From UMGS1668 sp035447605 (GTDB lineage Bacteria > Bacillota > Clostridia > Oscillospirales > Ruminococcaceae), in NCBI GenBank assembly GCA_035447605.1, contig DAOTHJ010000002.1, forward strand, positions 124,001 to 188,000: 64,000 nt of DNA, written 5' to 3'. A program made the position numbers and the translations under genes. Numbering within the stretch: position 1 is the stretch's first letter; each line of letters begins with the position of its first letter. Under the pieces are notes generated by a model, which ran no database searches, was not told the origin of the DNA, and worked only from the letters and a program-made list of their open reading frames with translations. This document shows, in pieces, positions 33,386 through 41,494 of this stretch.

Positions 33386-33625
33386 TCGTTCACGCTCCGT
33401 TTCATTCAACAGCTTTGGCTGATACTTGGAGTTTACACGTTTCGGTGGAAAAAAACAAGCGGTTATTGTCATTTTCTACAATTAAGATAATTTAAATCGA
33501 CAAAAATTAAGCGATATTTGTTAATGCGAACAAATCACACTGTTTTTTATCATGAGAAAAACAAAACTCACAAATAAATAAAATTAAAAATTGAGGATAT
33601 TGTGAAATAAAACTAAGCACGTTCC

Positions 33626-33655
33626 AAAATCCGCTGGAAGGACCGCCGGATTTTT
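33626..33655. terminator. Candidate bidirectional terminator
   Basis: AAAATCCG (33626-33633) pairs with CGGATTTT (33647-33654) with a 13-base loop and T-rich flanks. No gene obviously needs it on the plus strand. Confidence 0.5.
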
Positions 33656-33835
33656 AGTTATTAGAAGATACGATGGTTTGCTTTTTCTTGCAAATTGCAC
33701 AAATGCACAGAATTTGAATATGGTGGACTGCCCGGAATGGTGATATTGATGGAAGAACGCTTTTTCTATCGGCCCGGAGTCTCTCGGAATCCGGCGGTAC
33801 GGAGAAGGGGTCACCTTCCTGCGGCGGATGAAATG

Positions 33836-33873
33836 AAAAAAACCGGTTCCCATCCGCGGAGGAAGGGAACCGG
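33836..33873 (-). terminator. Terminator of the ADP-ribosylglycohydrolase gene
   Basis: On the minus strand CCGGTTCCC (33873-33865) pairs perfectly with GGGAACCGG (33851-33843), 13-base loop, then seven T residues. Confidence 0.85.
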
Positions 33874-33890
33874 CCGATATCTGGGCTTGC

Positions 33891-35093
33891 TTATTTTTCT
33901 TCGGAGGGCTGCGCGCTGCGGGCGAGTCCCGCAAGGCGGCCGAGAATATCGCCGATGATGCCGCTTTCGGCCGCGCGGGCAATGTTTCCCCTTGAGACCA
34001 GCTCGCCGCGGAAGACAAGCGTCAGCATGGCGCAGAGCGTCTCGCGGTCCGCGGAGGGCAGCTCGATCACCATATCTTCGTAGGTGCGGATGCCGTGCTT
34101 GCTGAGCGTCAGACTGAACGCCTTGTCGACGCAGTCGGAAAGATAGAAGTCCCGGATGAAATTCTGCATCACGTCGTCATAATGCGGAATCCGGATCTCT
34201 TCTTCGGCGCCCTCGGGTTTGATCACGTCGTACTCCGTCTTCGGATTCTTTTCAAAATAGGGGAGGTACTTCAGGATGTTGTGCTCCCTGCTGCCGGTGC
34301 GGCGGACGCTGAGATCGCCGTCCCAGCGCTCGAGCACGGCCAACAGCCGCTTGTCGAGCATGGAGCGGGCGCGGTTTGCCAGTTCTTCCGGGATGCCGTA
34401 AAACGCCTCCGCGATGCTGCCGGTGATGGCGGCGAGGGCATCACTGTCTCCGCCGAGGGAGACGGCCTTGCGGATGGCGTCCTCAAAGCTCTCGCTCAGC
34501 AGGAATGCGGTGATCGCCTCCGGGACGGTATTCTGGCAGGTCTTGTTGAAGGTGTAAGTCGGCCGGATGGTGTCGAGAGACCGGCTGAGGTCGTAATGGT
34601 ATTTAAGTTCGATATAGCGCTTGATGTAGAGCCGGTCCCGGCCGCTCCCGGCCAGAAAGATGGCTGCCGCCACGGCCTGCGCGCCCTTGATGCCTTCGGG
34701 ATGGCTGTGCGTGACCCGCGCGCTGATCTCGGCGAATTGCTCCGCCTCGGCGAGCGTGTGAAAATACTCAGCCGCCGGAGAGACGCGCGTGGCGGAGCCG
34801 CTGCCGTAACTGCCGTAAGGTTCCGGGTTCTCGCTTTGCAGCCATTCGCCGAAACGAGCGCTGTAACCAGCATCCGGGAACAGACGTCCATACTTCTGCA
34901 TGGCTTTTACGATGGCGGCCTCCGTCTTTTCCGAATTGCGTTTCCCGTTCATCAGGCCCTCCGCAACGGCGATGGTCATCACCGTATCATCCGTAAAGAA
35001 ACAGCTGTCGTCCATCAAGGGGAAATCCGTCGTTTTGATATTGTGAAATTCATATCTGCTGCCGGCGATATCGCCGATCATCGCTCCAAGCAT
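33891..35093 (-). CDS. ADP-ribosylglycohydrolase family protein with extra C-terminal domain
   Basis: A 400-residue protein. Residues 1-260 form the DraG-type fold: LGAMIGDIAGSRYEF, DDSCFFTDDTVMTIAVAEGL (metal-binding TDDT), HSHPEG-like THSHPEGIKGAQAVAAAIFLA and SLGGDSDALAAITGSIAEAFYG, whose GGDSD provides the second metal site. Members remove ADP-ribose from proteins or nucleic acid. The C-terminal 130 residues (from about HNILKYLPYFEKN) form a separate alpha-helical domain, possibly DUF6508-like. I start at ATG 35093, seven bases after GGGAGG. It is divergent from htpG. Confidence 0.88.
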   Translation of the reverse strand: MLGAMIGDIAGSRYEFHNIKTTDFPLMDDSCFFTDDTVMTIAVAEGLMNGKRNSEKTEAAIVKAMQKYGRLFPDAGYSARFGEWLQSENPEPYGSYGSGSATRVSPAAEYFHTLAEAEQFAEISARVTHSHPEGIKGAQAVAAAIFLAGSGRDRLYIKRYIELKYHYDLSRSLDTIRPTYTFNKTCQNTVPEAITAFLLSESFEDAIRKAVSLGGDSDALAAITGSIAEAFYGIPEELANRARSMLDKRLLAVLERWDGDLSVRRTGSREHNILKYLPYFEKNPKTEYDVIKPEGAEEEIRIPHYDDVMQNFIRDFYLSDCVDKAFSLTLSKHGIRTYEDMVIELPSADRETLCAMLTLVFRGELVSRGNIARAAESGIIGDILGRLAGLARSAQPSEEK

Positions 35094-35196
35094 TCCGACG
35101 CCTCCCATTATTTTCTTTTTATAAATTATACCATATTTCCGAATTCTCCGCAACGGAAAAGGAGGCGAAGGGAGGGACGGAGTTCACAAAAAATAC

Positions 35197-35225
35197 TTGA
35201 AGTTTGCATACGAATGAAGTTAAAT
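35197..35225 (+). promoter_or_regulatory. Putative htpG promoter
   Basis: TTGAAG (35197-35202), 17 bases, TTAAAT (35220-35225). An overlapping choice is TTGCAT at 35204. No CIRCE (HrcA) or CtsR heptad repeat is visible, so heat control, if any, is of another kind. Confidence 0.45.
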
Positions 35226-35282
35226 ATATTTATGTGCGGATTTTTCCGCAAACTTACATTTTTTTTCTCTGGAGGCAGGAAA

Positions 35283-37196
35283 ATGGCAAAAAAACAGTTC
35301 AAAGCGGAATCCAAGCGTCTGCTGGAGCTGATGATCAACTCGATCTATACCCACAAAGAGATTTTTCTCCGTGAGATCATCTCCAATGCCAGCGACGCAA
35401 TCGACAAACTGGCGTATCTGGCGCTTACGGACGACAAGGTGGGGATGAGCCGTTCCGATTTCCAGATCGTCGTCACCGCCGATGAGGGGAACCGTCTTCT
35501 CACGGTATCCGACAACGGCATCGGCATGACGCAGGAGGATCTGGAGCAGAACCTCGGCACCATCGCCCGGAGCGGTTCCTTTCAATTTAAAAAAGAGGCC
35601 GCCTCGGATGGCAAAGAGGGCGCCGATCTCGACGTCATCGGGCAGTTCGGCGTCGGCTTCTATTCGGCTTTCATGGTCAGCGACCGGATCACCGTCATCT
35701 CCAAAGCCTACGGCTCCGATACGGCCCATCGATGGGAATCCACCGGCTCGGACGGCTACACGATCGCCGAATGCGAACGGGACGGCGTCGGCACCGACGT
35801 CATCATGCACATCAAACCGGATACGGAGGAGGACGATTACGGCCAGTACCTCAACCAGTACAACCTGCAGTCCCTCATAAAGAGATATTCCGATTACATC
35901 CGCTACCCCATCCGCATGGAAGTGGAGCAGACGAAGCCGAAACCCAAGGCTCCCGACGCGCCCGACGATCAGAAGACGGAATATGAGACGATCCGCGAAT
36001 GGAAGACGCTCAATTCCATGGTGCCGGTCTGGCAGCGCAAAAAGAACGAAGTGACCGAGCAGGATTATAACGATTTTTATAAACAAAAATTCGGGGAATA
36101 TGAGGACCCGCTGGATACCATCCTAATTGATGCGGAGGGCGTTGTTTCCTATAAAGCCCTGATTTTTATCCCTCCGGAGGCGCCCTACGACTATTACAGC
36201 CGCGATTTCCAAAAAGGCCTTCAGCTCTATTCCTCCGGCGTGCTCATTATGGAGAAATGCGCCGACCTGACGCCGGAGCCATTCCGCTTCATTCAGGGCG
36301 TCGTCGATACGCCGGATGTCTCGCTCAACATCTCCCGCGAGATGCTTCAGCATGACCGCCAGCTCAAGCTTATTGAGGGCAACATCGAAAAAAAGGTCAA
36401 GGCAAAGCTGCTCAAACTGCTCGAGGAAGACCGGGAAAAATATGAGAAGTTCTGGAAAGCCTTCGGCTTGCAGATCAAATACTCCGCCGCGTCGGATTAC
36501 GGCTCCAAGAAGGAGCTGCTCAGAGACCTGATCCTGTTCCCGTGCTCAAATGGCAAACTGACCTCGCTTGAAGAATACAGGAAGCGCATGCCCGAGGATC
36601 AGCAGTATGTTTATTATGCCACCGGCGAATCCGAGGACCGGCTTTCCCGTTCCCCGCAGGCCGAGCGCATTTTGGACAAGGGGTATGAGGTGCTCTGGCT
36701 GACGCAGGATGTGGACGAGTTTGTCGTCCAGGTCTTCGGCGACTACGACGGCAAAAAACTTAAATCCGTTGCCGACGACGACGCCCTCCCGGAGACCGAG
36801 GAAGAGAAGAAGGCCGCGGAGGAGAAGGCCGAATCCGGCAAAGAGGTGCTCGACTTCCTCAAAGAGACGCTGGGCGATAAAATCAAGGAGGCCCGCATCT
36901 CCCGGATTCTCAAATCCCATGCCGTCTGCCTGACCGCCGACGGGCCGATCTCCATTGAGATGGAAAAATACCTGCGCAAGCAGGGCGGCGAAATGACCAA
37001 TTTCAAGACCGAGCGCGTGCTGGAGATCAACGCCGATAGCCCGGCTTTTGAGGCTCTGAAGAACGCGGTCGCCGCGGATCCCGAACTCGCAAAGAAATAC
37101 GCAGAGCTGCTTTATGACCAGGCGCTGATTATCGCCGAGCTGCCGCTTGACGACCCGGCGGCATACTCCGATCTGGTCTGCAGCCTGATGAAATAA
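35283..37196 (+). CDS. htpG: Molecular chaperone HtpG (Hsp90)
   Basis: A 637-residue ATP-dependent chaperone. The N-terminal ATPase domain shows LREIISNASDAIDKL, VSDNGIGMTQEDL and GQFGVGFYSAFMVSD; the middle domain includes VSYKALIFIPPEAPYDYY, GVLIMEKCADLTPEPFRFIQGVVDTPDVSLNISREMLQ (broken here only for reading), and a C-terminal dimerisation domain follows. An acidic/Lys insert (ETEEEKKAAEEKAESGKE) lies in the middle-to-C linker. ATG 35283 follows GGAGGCAGGAAA; upstream in-frame sequence is only the antisense of the neighbouring gene. Confidence 0.96.
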   Translation: MAKKQFKAESKRLLELMINSIYTHKEIFLREIISNASDAIDKLAYLALTDDKVGMSRSDFQIVVTADEGNRLLTVSDNGIGMTQEDLEQNLGTIARSGSFQFKKEAASDGKEGADLDVIGQFGVGFYSAFMVSDRITVISKAYGSDTAHRWESTGSDGYTIAECERDGVGTDVIMHIKPDTEEDDYGQYLNQYNLQSLIKRYSDYIRYPIRMEVEQTKPKPKAPDAPDDQKTEYETIREWKTLNSMVPVWQRKKNEVTEQDYNDFYKQKFGEYEDPLDTILIDAEGVVSYKALIFIPPEAPYDYYSRDFQKGLQLYSSGVLIMEKCADLTPEPFRFIQGVVDTPDVSLNISREMLQHDRQLKLIEGNIEKKVKAKLLKLLEEDREKYEKFWKAFGLQIKYSAASDYGSKKELLRDLILFPCSNGKLTSLEEYRKRMPEDQQYVYYATGESEDRLSRSPQAERILDKGYEVLWLTQDVDEFVVQVFGDYDGKKLKSVADDDALPETEEEKKAAEEKAESGKEVLDFLKETLGDKIKEARISRILKSHAVCLTADGPISIEMEKYLRKQGGEMTNFKTERVLEINADSPAFEALKNAVAADPELAKKYAELLYDQALIIAELPLDDPAAYSDLVCSLMK

Positions 37197-37306
37197 CAAG
37201 GGGAGAGGCGGCACTTTTTCTGCCGGGTATGCCGATCCAACGGGACACCCCCGGCCTCTGCCCATTGCTGCGTTAGTAAATTTTCTATATATAAGGAGGC
37301 AAACCC

Positions 37307-38194
37307 ATGCCCGAAGAATGTACTCATGACTGTTCCACCTGCTCGCTCAACTGCGACAGCAGGAAGGAGAGACCCGACACCGGCATCCCCGAGAGCTTTC
37401 TCGCGCCGCAGAACGCCTATTCCACCGTGCGGAAGGTGATTGCGGTTGTCAGCGGAAAAGGCGGCGTCGGCAAATCCCTCGTCACCGCACTTGCGGCCAC
37501 CGAAGTGAAAAAAAGAGGATATAAAACCGCGATCCTCGACGCCGACGTCACCGGTCCGTCCATTCCGAAAATTTTCGGTCTGAAGGAAAAGGCCGACGGC
37601 ACCGAGCTTGGCATCATCCCCGTGATGACCAAAAACGGCATCGAGGTCATGTCCATCAACCTGCTGCTCGAGAACGAGTCCGACCCGGTGGTCTGGCGCG
37701 GCCCGATCATCGCCGGCACCGTCAAGCAGTTCTGGACGGACGTGCTCTGGAACGACGTGGATTATATGTTTGTCGATATGCCTCCAGGCACCGGCGACGT
37801 CCCACTGACGGTGTTCCAATCCCTGCCGGTGGACGGCATTCTGGTCGTCACCTCGCCGCAGGAGCTGGTCACGATGATCGTCGGCAAGGCGGTCAAGATG
37901 GCTTCGATGATGCAGGTGCCGGTACTCGGTATCGTGGAAAATATGGCCTACTATGAGTGCCCGGACTGCGGCAGCCGCCATAACATCTTTGGCGAAAGCC
38001 GCCTCGCCGAGGCCGCGAAGGAATATGATATCCCGCTGACCGCGCAGATCCCGATCGATCCGGAAATCGCAAAGAAATGCGACGACGGAGAGGTTTATAA
38101 CTGTGAAGGCAAATGGCTTTCCGACATGACGGACGGCCTTATCGCCATGTTCGATGCGGCCGATCCGCACCATAAGAATCCGGAAAAGGCCTAA
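37307..38194 (+). CDS. Mrp/NBP35 family iron-sulfur carrier ATPase
   Basis: A 295-residue P-loop protein that carries or inserts Fe-S clusters. The N-terminus has four cysteines (CTHDCSTCSLNC), as in NBP35-type members, then the deviant Walker A SGKGGVGKS, DADVTGPSIPKIFGL, FVDMPPGTGDVPLTV and a C-terminal CPDCG pair in MAYYECPDCGSRHNIFG that bridges the cluster at the dimer interface. ATAAGGAGGCAAA precedes ATG 37307. It stands alone after htpG; a TATATA-rich stretch at 37285-37292 could be its -10 region. Confidence 0.93.
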   Translation: MPEECTHDCSTCSLNCDSRKERPDTGIPESFLAPQNAYSTVRKVIAVVSGKGGVGKSLVTALAATEVKKRGYKTAILDADVTGPSIPKIFGLKEKADGTELGIIPVMTKNGIEVMSINLLLENESDPVVWRGPIIAGTVKQFWTDVLWNDVDYMFVDMPPGTGDVPLTVFQSLPVDGILVVTSPQELVTMIVGKAVKMASMMQVPVLGIVENMAYYECPDCGSRHNIFGESRLAEAAKEYDIPLTAQIPIDPEIAKKCDDGEVYNCEGKWLSDMTDGLIAMFDAADPHHKNPEKA

Positions 38195-38350
38195 GCGTTT
38201 CGGGATTCCGAAGAGGCCCGGCATTTCGGGGAACGACTGGGTTTTACGGGATTCGGATTCCGGCGAAATCTTAGCGCAAGCGAAGATTTCTATTGGATTT
38301 TTGAATCTCCCGACGTCCGGCAGGGGTTTTTGCCGCAGAAAGGAAGTCAT

Positions 38351-38929
38351 ATGGACAGGGAACAAGCGCTGAAAACGCTGAAAGAATATAATCAGGAGCC
38401 GTTCCATCTGCGTCATGCCCTCACGGTCGAAGGCGTGATGCGCTGGTTCGCCGAGGATCAGGGCTTTGGGGACGAAGCGGATTTCTGGGCGATGGTCGGC
38501 CTGCTGCACGACGTCGATTTTGAGCGGTATCCGGACGAGCACTGCAAGCGCGCCCCGGAGCTGCTCAAAAAAGCGGGCTTTGAAGACCGCTTCATCCATG
38601 CGGTTTGCAGCCACGGCTATGGCCTTTGCAGCGACGTGGAGCCGGAGCACCAGATGGAGAAAATTCTCTTCGCTTCGGACGAATTGACCGGCCTCATCTG
38701 GGCCGCGGCGAAGATGCGCCCGTCGCGCAGCACGCAGGATATGGAGCTCTCCAGCCTGAAAAAGAAATTCAAGGATAAGAAGTTCGCGGCCGGCTGTTCG
38801 CGGGATGTGATCGAGCAGGGGGCCGAACTACTTGGCTGGGATTTGGATACGCTGCTCGAAAAGACGCTCGAGGCCATGCGTTCCTGTGAAGATCCGGTCA
38901 ACGAGGCTATGAAGGAATACGAAGCATAA
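38351..38929 (+). CDS. HD-domain protein, putative phosphohydrolase
   Basis: A 192-residue protein with an HD fold: LRHALTVEGVMRW supplies the first His, GLLHDVDFERYP the His-Asp metal pair, and HAVCSHGYG and ASDELTGLI further ligands. Relatives are annotated as metal-dependent phosphohydrolases or nucleotidases without known substrate. ATG 38351 has GAAAGGAAG upstream. It lies about 155 bases after the Mrp gene with no clear terminator, so both may be co-transcribed. Confidence 0.88.
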   Translation: MDREQALKTLKEYNQEPFHLRHALTVEGVMRWFAEDQGFGDEADFWAMVGLLHDVDFERYPDEHCKRAPELLKKAGFEDRFIHAVCSHGYGLCSDVEPEHQMEKILFASDELTGLIWAAAKMRPSRSTQDMELSSLKKKFKDKKFAAGCSRDVIEQGAELLGWDLDTLLEKTLEAMRSCEDPVNEAMKEYEA

Positions 38930-39376
38930 CCCGAGGCGGATATGGGTCTTCGAGGGTCGCTGCCGGAACCCAAGATACTCAAGAACGGATGTAGAGTCAC
39001 TCCGTTGCGGCTGTTTGACACTGGCCAGAGCCGAAAATATCTGAAAACCGGCTGAAACCCCGTATGCTTTTCCGGAGAAAGACCGCATCAGGGAGCATGC
39101 TCATGCTATCTGATACCATGTTCGTATGGCGGATGGGGTTTCCGCGGCTTTGCGGGCATCCGACAAGGGCCAGGGGAGCGGAAAACGTTTTTTCGGCGAA
39201 GGATGAATGCCTCCGAGCCACTTTACATTTTGTTTTTTTCTCTCGTGCGCGCATGTCCGTATTGTCTGCGGCAGGCGGCGTTTTCTCCCGGATAAACGAT
39301 CCGGGAGCGGCAAAGGATCATCACGATGCCCGGGAAAAGCGCCCGGGCATTTGCATAGAAAACGGAGGGGACAGAA
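38930..39376 (+). other. Long leader region with paired strong hairpins before the aminotransferase gene
   Basis: No gene is supported. Two perfect nine-pair hairpins stand in tandem: CTCCCGGAT (39285-39293) with 39299-39307, and ATGCCCGGG (39326-39334) with 39342-39350. The second ends 26 bases before the next start codon. Their cores are similar and could exchange partners, as in attenuators or riboswitches. I recognise no riboswitch class. A weaker hairpin, AACGGA/TCCGTT, lies near 38984-39006. Confidence 0.55.
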
Positions 39377-40510
39377 ATGGCTTACGATTTTGAGACCCTG
39401 CGGAAGAGAATCGGCACGGGCTCGGATAAATGGGATTTGATGCTTCAGCAGAATCCGGAGGTGGGGAAGGAGATTGTGCCGTTTTCCATCGCGGATATGG
39501 AGCTTCTGAACCCGCCGGAGCTCACGGAGGGCCTAAAAGAATTTCTTGACCATACGATTCTCGGCTATACGCAGGCAGCGGACGGTTACTATGAGGCCGT
39601 TCAGGACTGGATGGAGAGCCGCCACGGTTTTCGCCCGGAGAAGGAATGGTTTGTCGAGACCGCGGGCATCGTTCCGGCCATTTATCAGATGGTGCGGGCA
39701 TATACGCAGCCCGGCGACGGCGTTTTGCTCTGCACGCCGGCCTACTATCCTTTTTACATGGCAATCGAGGCGGGCGGCTGCACGGCGGTGTGCTCGGAAC
39801 TGAAAATCTGCGGGAATACTTACGAGATCGACTTCGACGACTTCGCGGAAAAAGCCGCGCGACCGGAAGTGAAGCTGTTTATTCTTTGCAGCCCGCACAA
39901 TCCGGTCGGCCGCGTATTTACGAGAGAGGAACTGATCCGCCTCTCCGAAATCTGCCTGCAAAACGGCGTCTTTATGCTTGCGGATGAGATCCATTTCGAC
40001 CTGATCCTGCCCGGATACAAGCATGTCTCCGTCGGCACGCTCGACCGCAAATATGTGGAGAACTGTGCCATCTGTACGGCGCCGAGCAAGACGTTCAATC
40101 TTGCGGGGCTTCAGACTTCCAACATCTTTATCGCTGACAAGGAGCGCCGGGAAAAAGTGACCTCCGCAAGAGGCTATTTTTCCCTGAACGTATTCGGCTA
40201 TCGGGCCTGCGAGCTTGCCTACCGCCGGTGCGGCGGCTGGCTGGAGGCGCTGCTGCTGCATCTGGAAGGCAACAAAAAGCTGGTGGAACAATTCTTTGCG
40301 GAATATTTCCCGGAGGTCACCGTGTTTGAGTTACAGGGTACCTACCTCATGTGGCTGGATTTCCGCGCATGGGGGATGAACACGGAGGAGCTTGACCGTT
40401 TTCTGAAATTCGACGCACAAATTTTCCTTGACGAGGGTTATCTGTTCGGCGAGGGCGGAACGGGGTTCGAGCGCTGGAATATCGCATGCCCGAGGTGGGT
40501 GCTGGAGTAG
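39377..40510 (+). CDS. PatB/MalY-type aminotransferase (cystathionine beta-lyase family), shortened at C-terminus
   Basis: A 377-residue PLP enzyme of fold type I. Pyridoxal Lys238 is in APSKTFNLAGLQ, Asp203 in LADEIHFDL, the PLP-contact SPHNPVGRVF is at about 172, and FERWNIACPRW is the carboxylate-binding end. Family members cleave cystathionine or cysteine, or act as aminotransferases. ATG 39377 is preceded by GGAGGGGACA. The frame ends with VLE then TAG (40508-40510), and continues open as ALERLRAARAKKLSQ to TAA 40558, which matches the helix that normally closes this family. So the protein appears shortened by about 16 residues. Confidence 0.92.
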   Translation: MAYDFETLRKRIGTGSDKWDLMLQQNPEVGKEIVPFSIADMELLNPPELTEGLKEFLDHTILGYTQAADGYYEAVQDWMESRHGFRPEKEWFVETAGIVPAIYQMVRAYTQPGDGVLLCTPAYYPFYMAIEAGGCTAVCSELKICGNTYEIDFDDFAEKAARPEVKLFILCSPHNPVGRVFTREELIRLSEICLQNGVFMLADEIHFDLILPGYKHVSVGTLDRKYVENCAICTAPSKTFNLAGLQTSNIFIADKERREKVTSARGYFSLNVFGYRACELAYRRCGGWLEALLLHLEGNKKLVEQFFAEYFPEVTVFELQGTYLMWLDFRAWGMNTEELDRFLKFDAQIFLDEGYLFGEGGTGFERWNIACPRWVLE

Positions 40511-40624
40511 GCGTTGGAACGCCTCCGAGCCGCGCGGGCTAAAAAGCTCTCTCAGTAAAACCGGCTCGTACATTCGGGCAAAAACCGGCAGCGCGGACTT
40601 GGCCTCAGTAAATGAAAAATCAGG

Positions 40625-40664
40625 ATGGTTCCGGCTGCGGCGAGAGACGGACCACCGGAACCAT
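40625..40664 (+). other. Ten-pair inverted repeat after the aminotransferase gene
   Basis: ATGGTTCCGG (40625-40634) and CCGGAACCAT (40655-40664) are perfectly complementary with a 20-base loop. There is no T-run, so it is not a classic terminator; it may protect the mRNA 3' end. Confidence 0.5.
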
Positions 40665-40677
40665 GCGATAGAAAAGG

Positions 40678-40702
40678 AAAAAGCCCCGGATCATTCCGGG
40701 GC
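40678..40702 (-). terminator. Terminator of the 40722-41120 gene
   Basis: On the minus strand GCCCCGG (40702-40696) pairs with CCGGGGC (40689-40683), six-base loop, then five T residues. Confidence 0.85.
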
Positions 40703-40721
40703 CGCAATTCTTTTAATTTTA

Positions 40722-41120
40722 TCAGACGTTTTCCGAGGCGGAGTTCTCCGATTCGCCGGCTTTTGGCTCTGGGGCCGGATGCGGTTTCTGCCGCAGGATC
40801 TGCGTAGAGCGTTTCTGAGCCTGCGCTTTTTTCTGATCCATGAGCTTGCGTTTTTTCTCCACCCAGATTTTTTGATACCCCGCTTCGTGCAGGCGGCGCA
40901 GGGTTTCGGTCTTCGCACGAATACGCCGGAGCTCACAGTCCATCTGCTCGCAGGCGTCGGGGTCACAAAGCCGGAGGAAGGACTCGAATGCGGCGGGGTA
41001 GAGAAACTTCTTTTCTCCGTATTCCTCACCAAATAAAATGGTGACCGTCTCTTCGTCCTGAGCAACGACGGTTCCGGCTCCGAATTGACGATGTGTAATT
41101 TTTTTGTTCAAGACATTCAT
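40722..41120 (-). CDS. Conserved clostridial hypothetical protein
   Basis: A 132-residue protein. Its N-terminal half (NKKITHRQFGAGTVVAQDEETVTILFGEEYGEKKFLYP-like, quoted in part: HRQFGAGTVV, FLYPAAFESFL) resembles the small SH3-like CarD/UvrD-tail fold that recurs in uncharacterised Clostridia proteins. A basic, coiled helix follows (about residues 60-105), then a disordered tail. A nucleic-acid or helicase partner role is possible but not shown. ATG 41120 has GGAGGG upstream. It has its own terminator and a structured leader at 41189-41264. Confidence 0.78.
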   Translation of the reverse strand: MNVLNKKITHRQFGAGTVVAQDEETVTILFGEEYGEKKFLYPAAFESFLRLCDPDACEQMDCELRRIRAKTETLRRLHEAGYQKIWVEKKRKLMDQKKAQAQKRSTQILRQKPHPAPEPKAGESENSASENV

Positions 41121-41494
41121 TTGATACCCTCCGATTTTGATAAGCCCAAAAAAAAACCTTTCTATGATTTTTTTAAAAGCGCGAAAAAACAGTCCTTGTA
41201 GCCGGGCTGGGCCTGGTTGGAACTGTCTATTCTTATTTTAGCACATTTTCACCCGGAAATGTAAGGCTAATTTCAAAAAAAATAAATTTTTTTCCATTAC
41301 TGCGAAAAAAAATACGATTTTTTTGATTCGGCGCGGCCTGAGACAGGCAAGAATCGCTTTTTTCCCGCGGAAAAGGCGAAGACTTCCGAACAAAAAACGA
41401 AAGGATTTTCAAATAGCACAGCTTGCACAGTGCGTAAAGATGATTGGCTTTACACAAGAAACTATTCGGCGGCAGGGAGGAGGAAGACGCAAGA
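41121..41494. other. AT-rich divergent intergenic region with minus-strand leader
   Basis: No gene is supported. On the minus strand TTACAT (41264-41259), 18 bases and TAAAAT (41240-41235) form a plausible promoter for the 40722-41120 gene. The leader then contains a stem ACAGT (41226-41222) with ACTGT (41193-41189) followed by six T residues, that is a terminator before the gene. The right half (41260-41440) is AT-rich and shows no clear plus-strand promoter. Confidence 0.5.
41184..41226 (-). terminator. Candidate leader terminator (attenuator)
   Basis: Minus-strand stem with five outer pairs and an inner GC-rich hairpin (around 41200-41212), followed by a run of six T residues (41189-41184), located between a putative promoter and the start codon at 41120. 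Confidence 0.45.

Larger units (their letters stand above)
33386..33890. other. AT-rich intergenic region upstream of xpt
   Basis: No gene is supported in these 505 bases. The part 33460-33600 is very AT-rich and probably holds the xpt promoter and 5' leader on the minus strand; TTGTTC-17-TTAATT near 33527 is only a weak candidate. CGAAC-type half sites (for example near 33527) resemble PurR boxes but are not paired correctly. Two terminators lie at 33626-33655 and 33836-33873. Confidence 0.4.

Noticed and set aside
33386..33600. Purine riboswitch or paired PurR boxes before xpt
   Set aside because: The conserved purine aptamer loops are not present, and the CGAAC-like half sites are in the same orientation instead of inverted.
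33695..33958. An 87-codon plus-strand frame upstream of the ADP-ribosylglycohydrolase terminator
   Set aside because: It runs through the terminator hairpin and the antisense of the gene end, and has no recognisable features.
34095..35282. An in-frame N-terminal extension of htpG by 396 codons
   Set aside because: The extension is the antisense of the ADP-ribosylglycohydrolase gene, and the HtpG start at 35283 has a good ribosome binding site and the family N-terminus.
35100..35282. CIRCE or CtsR element before htpG
   Set aside because: Neither TTAGCACTC/GAGTGCTAA nor a direct heptad repeat is visible.
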